Below are positions 15,342 through 20,065 of a DNA stretch of 20,065 bases, piece after piece; positions within the stretch are counted from its first letter, which is position 1; each line of letters opens with the position of its first letter. The stretch is from Actinomycetota bacterium (GTDB taxonomy: Bacteria; Actinomycetota; Actinomycetes; Actinomycetales; Microbacteriaceae), in assembly GCA_009704705.1 (NCBI GenBank), contig WLDR01000009.1:1-20065 (forward strand). The letters run 5' to 3'. The notes below the pieces were generated by a model that was not told where the DNA came from, did not search any database, and was given only the letters and a program-made list of their open reading frames with translations. Made by a program: the position numbers and the translations under genes.

Positions 15342-16831
15342 GCGCGCTCGAGCACGAGCTCACGCACGCGACCCGCGTCGGCCGTGCCACCCATCGCCTT
15401 CATGACGGCACCGATGACGGCACCCGCGGCCTGCACTTTGCCGTCACGAATTTTCTCGAGCACGTCAGGCTGGGCCAAGAGCGCTTCGTCGATTGCGGCG
15501 ATCAGCGCGCCGTCATCCGAGACAACCGCGAGGCCCTTCGTCGCCACGATGTCGCGAGGCGAACCTTCACCGGCGATCACAAACTCGAGCACCTGTCGGG
15601 CGAGGCGGTCGTTCAATGCGCCCTCGTCGACGAGCTGCTGCAGCTCTGCGATTTGCGCGGCCGTAACCAGTTCGGCCGGTTCAACATTCTTGATGTTGGC
15701 CAGACGTGCGACCTCACCGGTCCACCACTTTCGCGCCGACTGCGGTGCCGCACCGGCAGCCACCGTCTCGGTGATTTCGACGAGGAGGCCGGAGTTGACG
15801 ACATCCTGGAATTCAAGGTCACTGAATCCCCAGTCAGCCTTCAGGCGACGGCGACGCTCGGCCGGCTTCTCGGGCAACGCCGCACGAAGTTCTTCAATCA
15901 GTTCGGGTGCCGGAACGACCGGGAGCAGGTCGGGCTCCGGAAAGTACCGGTAATCATCGGCGTCTGACTTTGGACGACCGGGTGACGTCGTGCCCGTGTC
16001 TTCGTGCCAGTGTCGCGTCTCTTGAGTGATCGTTCCGCCGTCGGCAAGAATCGCGGCCTGACGCTGAATCTCGTATCGCACCGCGCGTTCGACGCTACGC
16101 AACGAGTTGACGTTCTTTGTTTCGGTGCGTGTGCCGAGCTTTTCTTGGCCGTGCGGGCGCAGCGAGACGTTGGCGTCGCAACGCAGGTTGCCGCGCTCCA
16201 TGCGGGCATCCGAGATGCCCAGTGCCACGACGATGTCGCGAATCGTTGCGACATACGCCTTGGCGAGTTCTGGGGCATCCGCTGCCGCACCAAAAATCGG
16301 CTTGGTCACAATCTCGACGAGAGGCACACCGGCGCGGTTGTAATCGACGAGTGAGTAATCAGCACCCTGGATGCGCCCGGTCGAGCCGCCCACGTGCGTG
16401 AGCTTTCCGGCGTCTTCTTCCATGTGTGCGCGCTCGATGGGAATCGTGAACGACCGACCATCGGCGAGCTCGATCTCTACTTCGCCTTCAAACGCAATCG
16501 GTTCGTCGTACTGCGAGATTTGGTAGTTCTTGGGTGTGTCGGGGTAGAAGTAGTTCTTGCGAGCGAAGCGACTCGTGGGTGCGATCGAGCAACCGAGCGC
16601 GAGACCGAGACTGATCGAGTAACGAATCGCCTGTTCGTTGACCACCGGGAGCGAACCCGGCAGACCGAGGCACGTCGGCGTGATGTTTGTGTTCGGGTCG
16701 CCACCGAAGAAGTTGGGGGCAGCCGAGAACATCTTGGTTTTGGTCGAGAGTTCGACGTGCACCTCGAAACCGAGAACGGGCTCGAACATCTCGAGCGCCT
16801 TGTCGAAGTCCATGAGTTTTGCTTTAGCCAT
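15329..16831 (-). CDS. gatB: Asp-tRNA(Asn)/Glu-tRNA(Gln) amidotransferase subunit B
   Basis: This 500-residue subunit binds the misacylated tRNA and transfers ammonia to form Asn- or Gln-tRNA. Seen: LGFEVHVELSTKTKMF near residue 20, the conserved DYNRAGVPLVEIVTKP, LRCDANVSLR, RYFPEPDLLP, and a helical C-terminal tail (the YqeY-like domain) with VGAVMKAMGG-type sequence. The chosen ATG 16831 shares one base with the gatA stop (TAATG) and has GGGAGG upstream. Longer frames reach 16885 but are overlap with gatA. Confidence 0.97.
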   Translation of the reverse strand: MAKAKLMDFDKALEMFEPVLGFEVHVELSTKTKMFSAAPNFFGGDPNTNITPTCLGLPGSLPVVNEQAIRYSISLGLALGCSIAPTSRFARKNYFYPDTPKNYQISQYDEPIAFEGEVEIELADGRSFTIPIERAHMEEDAGKLTHVGGSTGRIQGADYSLVDYNRAGVPLVEIVTKPIFGAAADAPELAKAYVATIRDIVVALGISDARMERGNLRCDANVSLRPHGQEKLGTRTETKNVNSLRSVERAVRYEIQRQAAILADGGTITQETRHWHEDTGTTSPGRPKSDADDYRYFPEPDLLPVVPAPELIEELRAALPEKPAERRRRLKADWGFSDLEFQDVVNSGLLVEITETVAAGAAPQSARKWWTGEVARLANIKNVEPAELVTAAQIAELQQLVDEGALNDRLARQVLEFVIAGEGSPRDIVATKGLAVVSDDGALIAAIDEALLAQPDVLEKIRDGKVQAAGAVIGAVMKAMGGTADAGRVRELVLERAKQV

Positions 16832-18339
16832 TAGCGCGTCCCTCCCGTCAGAGCGGGTGCTTTGTCGAGAATCGAGCCGCCCCACTTCGACGCGAGCAGC
16901 GCTTCGAGCGCCCCGCCGACGTTGTACAGGCGAGCATCTTCACGAGCCGGTGCCAAGAACTGGATTCCAACGGGCAGTCCGTCTTCGTCGGCCAGACCTG
17001 CGGGCAGGCTGATGCCCGGAATGCCCGCGAGGTTTGCCGGGATCGTTGCGATGTCACCACGCCACATGGCGAGTGGGTCATCCAATTGCTCACCGAGCTT
17101 CCAGGCAGTGGTGGGAGCCGTGGGCGATGCGAGCACGTCGACGTTGGCGAAGGCGGCGGTGAAGTCGCGTTGCACGAGTGTGCGAACGCGTTGCGCGCTG
17201 CCGTAGTAGGCGTCGTAGTAGCCGGCCGACAGGGCGTAGGTGCCCAGAATGATTCGGCGCTTAACCTCATCACCGAAGCCTGCTTCGCGCGTGGCCGACA
17301 TGACCTGCTCAACCGTGCCGCCGCCAACGGGGTTGACCCGCAGGCCAAAACGCACCGAGTCGAACTTGGCAAGGTTGCTCGATGCTTCGGCGGGCAAGAT
17401 CAGGTAGTAGGCAGCAACCGCGTAGGCGAGCGACGGCAAGCTGACAGGAACAATCTCGGCACCCTCGGCCTTGAGCAGTTCGAGCGACTCGTGGAATCGC
17501 GCGAGCACGCCGGGCTGGAATCCGTCGCCGTCGAGTTCGGTCATGACACCGATGCGCAATCCCGTGACGTTCGCCTTGCGCACGGCGTCGGCCATCGACG
17601 GCCACTCCTGCTTGAGCGAGGTCGAGTCGTGAGGGTCGTGACCGGCGATCACGTCGTGCAGAAGTGCCGTGTCGAGAACCGTGCGCGCGACAGGGCCGAT
17701 TTGGTCGAGGCTGGATGCGAGAGCAATGGCGCCGTAGCGACTGACTCCCCCATAAGTTGGCTTGACGCCGACGGTGCCGGTGATGTGGGCGGGCTGACGA
17801 ATCGAGCCGCCCGTGTCAGACCCGAGCGCGAGAGGCGCTTCGAACGCGGCAACGGCCGCGGCCGAACCTCCGCCGGAACCACCAGGGATGCGATCGAGGT
17901 CCCACGGGTTGCGCGTCGGGCCGTAGGCCGAGTGTTCGGTTGACGAGCCCATGGCGAACTCGTCCATGTTGGTCTTTCCGAGCGGAACGAGCCCGGCCTC
18001 ACGAATCTTGGTGACGGGCGTCGCGTCGTACGGGCTCATCCAACCTTCAAGAATCTTCGATCCACTCGTGGAGGGCATGTCGGTCGTGACGAGCACATCC
18101 TTGATGGCAATCGGCACACCGTCGAGCGCGCCGGCGGGTGTGCCGGCCTTGCGGCGGGCATCGGATGCCTTGGCAGCGTCGAGCGACACCTGGGGGTTCA
18201 CGTGCAGAAACGCGTGCACGTCACCGTCCACCGCAGCGATGCGGTCGAGGTGGGCCTGCGTGACTTCGACCGACGTTGTGTCGCCAGAGGCCAGTGCTGC
18301 AGCGAGGTCAGCCGCGGTGAGACGAGTGAGGTCAGACAT
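16831..18339 (-). CDS. gatA: Asp-tRNA(Asn)/Glu-tRNA(Gln) amidotransferase subunit A
   Basis: This amidase-family subunit has 502 residues and releases ammonia from glutamine for the GatCAB reaction. The Ser-cisSer-Lys triad is visible: K80 (IAIKDVL), S155 (PGGSGGGSAAA) and S179 (SDTGGSIRQPA). Conserved segments KTNMDEFAMGSS and TYGGVSRYG are also present. ATG 18339 shares one base with the gatC stop, indicating translational coupling. Together with GatB and GatC it makes Gln-tRNA and possibly Asn-tRNA. Confidence 0.98.
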   Translation of the reverse strand: MSDLTRLTAADLAAALASGDTTSVEVTQAHLDRIAAVDGDVHAFLHVNPQVSLDAAKASDARRKAGTPAGALDGVPIAIKDVLVTTDMPSTSGSKILEGWMSPYDATPVTKIREAGLVPLGKTNMDEFAMGSSTEHSAYGPTRNPWDLDRIPGGSGGGSAAAVAAFEAPLALGSDTGGSIRQPAHITGTVGVKPTYGGVSRYGAIALASSLDQIGPVARTVLDTALLHDVIAGHDPHDSTSLKQEWPSMADAVRKANVTGLRIGVMTELDGDGFQPGVLARFHESLELLKAEGAEIVPVSLPSLAYAVAAYYLILPAEASSNLAKFDSVRFGLRVNPVGGGTVEQVMSATREAGFGDEVKRRIILGTYALSAGYYDAYYGSAQRVRTLVQRDFTAAFANVDVLASPTAPTTAWKLGEQLDDPLAMWRGDIATIPANLAGIPGISLPAGLADEDGLPVGIQFLAPAREDARLYNVGGALEALLASKWGGSILDKAPALTGGTR

Positions 18340-18638
18340 TACTGCTCCTCCCCCAAGATGGCGGAAACCTTGAAGCGGCTACCGTCGTGCTCGGGCGCGC
18401 TGGCAAGAGCCTGCTCGGTGGTGAGCACGTCACCAACCACATCGGCGCGAAACACGTTCTCGAGCGGAATCGGGTGGCTCGTCGCGGGAACATCCGGCGT
18501 TGCGACTTCACTGACGGATGCGACCACATCGACAATCTGGCGAAGTTCACCCGTGAGGTGTTCAATTTCGCTGTCGGTGAGGTCGATGCGGGCGAGTCCG
18601 GCGAGGTGGCGCACGGTTTCAGCAGAAATGTCAGACAC
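18339..18638 (-). CDS. gatC: Asp-tRNA(Asn)/Glu-tRNA(Gln) amidotransferase subunit C
   Basis: This 99-residue stabilising subunit wraps around GatA. It shows the family N-terminus VRHLAGLARIDLTDSEIEHL and the C-terminal APEHDGSRFKVSAIL. GTG 18638 (reading MSDISAET) is preferred over a TTG at 18647, because GatC proteins begin at about this point and GGGG precedes it. It starts 21 bases after the ligA stop, so ligA-gatC-gatA-gatB probably form one transcript. Confidence 0.95.
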   Translation of the reverse strand: MSDISAETVRHLAGLARIDLTDSEIEHLTGELRQIVDVVASVSEVATPDVPATSHPIPLENVFRADVVGDVLTTEQALASAPEHDGSRFKVSAILGEEQ

Positions 18639-18659
18639 AAGCCCCAAGTTTAGGCGCGA

Positions 18660-20065
18660 CTAGACAGCGCTGGGACCGCCCGCGAGCAGTCGCGTGAATC
18701 CGGCTGCGTCGAGCACAGGAATGCCGAGCTCTTCAGCTTTCGTGAGCTTGCTTCCGGCACCGGGGCCAGCCGCGACAAAGTCTGTCTTCTTTGACACGCT
18801 GGATGACGGCTTACCACCGGCCGCGAGAATCGCTTCCTCTGCGCCCTCGCGCGTGTATCCCTCGAGTGACCCCGTGGCCACAATCACGAGACCGGCACAC
18901 GGACCCGTCGCCTCGCCGGCCGCGCCCGGCCCGGTGTGGCCCGGTGTCGACCACTGCACACCAGCACGCGCCCACTCGTCGACGATGTCTCGATGCCAGT
19001 CGACCTCGAACCACGACAAGATCGACTCGGCGATGACCGAGCCCACTCCGTCTACGGCTGCGAGATCGTCGACGGATGCTGTGCGGATCGCATCCAGTGA
19101 ACCGAAGTGACTTGCCAGTGCTCGGGCCGCAACCGGCCCGACGTGACGGATGTTGAGCGACACCAGCAGTCGCGCAAGCGGCTTTGTCTTGGCCGTCTCG
19201 AGATTTGCCAGCAGTTCGGTTGCGTTCTTCGACGCGCTGCCATCGGCGTTGCGAAAGTAATCAACCGCGAGCAGGTCGTCGAGGTTCAGCGCGAACAAGC
19301 GGGCTTCGGTTTCGAGCGGAGGGTTTGATCCGTCGGCTGATTTGTTGGTCAACGCTGCGGCGGCAACTTCGCCCAACTTCTCGATGTCGAGACCTCCGCG
19401 ACTGCCGATGTGCTCGACGCGCCCGCGAACCTGGGCGGGGCAACTGCGCGCGTTCGGGCAGCGCAGGTCCACGTCATCCGCTGACGCCGGAGCCAAAGTG
19501 GCACCACACTCGGGGCACGTTGTCGGCATCACGAACGGACGCTCAGCGCCGGTGCGCAGTTCGAGCACGGGTCCGAGCACCTCCGGGATAACGTCTCCGG
19601 CCTTGCGCAACACAATGGTGTCGCCTATAAGAACACCCTTTGCCTTGACCACGTCTTGGTTGTGCAGGGTGGCAAACTCGACCGTCGAGCCGGCCACGCG
19701 CACGGGTTCAACCACCGCATACGGGGTGGCCCGGCCGGTGCGGCCAACGGAGACGCGCACATCCAGCAGTTTGGTATTGACCTGCTCGGGCGGGTACTTG
19801 TAGGCAATCGCCCAGCGCGGAGCGCGACTGGTGCTGCCGAGTTCGTCGTGCAACGCGAGTTCGTCGACCTTGACGACGATGCCGTCGATCTCGTGTTCAA
19901 CCGAGTGGCGGTCGCGACCTTGTCTTTCGATGAACACCCACGCCTTGTCGGCCGAGTCGACGACAGTGAAGTGCGATGAGATTGGCAACCCCCACTCGCG
20001 CAGAAGTTCGTAGGTGGCCGACTGTGATGGCACAGGGGCGTCCGCCCATGCACCGATACCGGGCA
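18660..20065 (-). CDS. ligA: NAD-dependent DNA ligase, C-terminal part (N-terminus beyond window)
   Basis: The frame runs in from the right edge and ends at TAG 18662-18660, giving about 468 residues. In order: adenylation-domain motifs EIDGIVVKV and WAIAYKYP; an OB fold starting near TGRATPYAVVEPVRVAG; a four-Cys zinc finger (CPEC and CPNARSC); helix-hairpin-helix repeats around LLVSLNIRHVGPVAARALA and VDGVGSVIAESIL; and a C-terminal BRCT domain (LVIVATGSLEGYTREGAEEA). The KxDG lysine and NAD-binding domain Ia lie beyond position 20065. It seals nicks in replication and repair using NAD. It is first of the visible ligA-gatCAB cluster. Confidence 0.97.
   Translation of the reverse strand, partial: PGIGAWADAPVPSQSATYELLREWGLPISSHFTVVDSADKAWVFIERQGRDRHSVEHEIDGIVVKVDELALHDELGSTSRAPRWAIAYKYPPEQVNTKLLDVRVSVGRTGRATPYAVVEPVRVAGSTVEFATLHNQDVVKAKGVLIGDTIVLRKAGDVIPEVLGPVLELRTGAERPFVMPTTCPECGATLAPASADDVDLRCPNARSCPAQVRGRVEHIGSRGGLDIEKLGEVAAAALTNKSADGSNPPLETEARLFALNLDDLLAVDYFRNADGSASKNATELLANLETAKTKPLARLLVSLNIRHVGPVAARALASHFGSLDAIRTASVDDLAAVDGVGSVIAESILSWFEVDWHRDIVDEWARAGVQWSTPGHTGPGAAGEATGPCAGLVIVATGSLEGYTREGAEEAILAAGGKPSSSVSKKTDFVAAGPGAGSKLTKAEELGIPVLDAAGFTRLLAGGPSAV

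Noticed and set aside
1..20065. Apparent abundance of GGATG/CATCC words on both strands
   Set aside because: A rough count by eye is close to what base composition predicts for a 5-mer in this length, so there is no evidence of enrichment.

Overview
The window is a piece of a high-GC actinobacterial chromosome, most likely Microbacteriaceae. This is inferred from the GC-rich codon use, the ligA-gatC-gatA-gatB order, the TPP-controlled three-gene thiamine ECF transporter, and oligoribonuclease followed directly by tRNA-His. Apart from oligoribonuclease and tRNA-His, every gene found lies on the minus strand. No insertion sequence, integrase, CRISPR array or other mobile-element signature was seen. 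Most of the window is housekeeping and transport; the unusual item is the giant secreted protease at the left edge.

Region 1 (1-4988, minus): one open frame of at least 1662 codons, cut by the left edge. It encodes a secreted subtilisin-type (S8) peptidase whose inhibitor-like propeptide and catalytic domain are separated by about 1200 residues of IPT/TIG-like repeats plus an unassigned domain. Region 2 (5116-5896, plus): orn, apparently leaderless, then tRNA-His(GUG) with encoded CCA, then a strong hairpin that can terminate transcription from both sides.

Region 3 (5936-9705, minus): a TPP riboswitch followed by ykoE (S-component), ykoD (fused double ATPase) and ykoC (T-component), the parts of a thiamine/hydroxymethylpyrimidine ECF importer. 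A uridine-kinase-like P-loop protein and an 86-residue protein of unknown function follow. Junctions are a 1-base gap, a 4-base overlap, a 14-base overlap and a 10-base gap, so this looks like one transcript. A hairpin over the ykoE ribosome binding site suggests translational control.

Region 4 (9732-15225, minus): a polyamine-type ABC importer in the order potA-potD-potB-potC, then a 58-residue two-helix membrane protein, then dinB (DNA polymerase IV). Region 5 (15317-20065, minus): ligA (N-terminal part beyond the right edge), gatC, gatA and gatB. gatC/gatA and gatA/gatB share one base (TAATG), and a hairpin overlaps the gatB stop. No stretch above about 300 bases lacks a gene.
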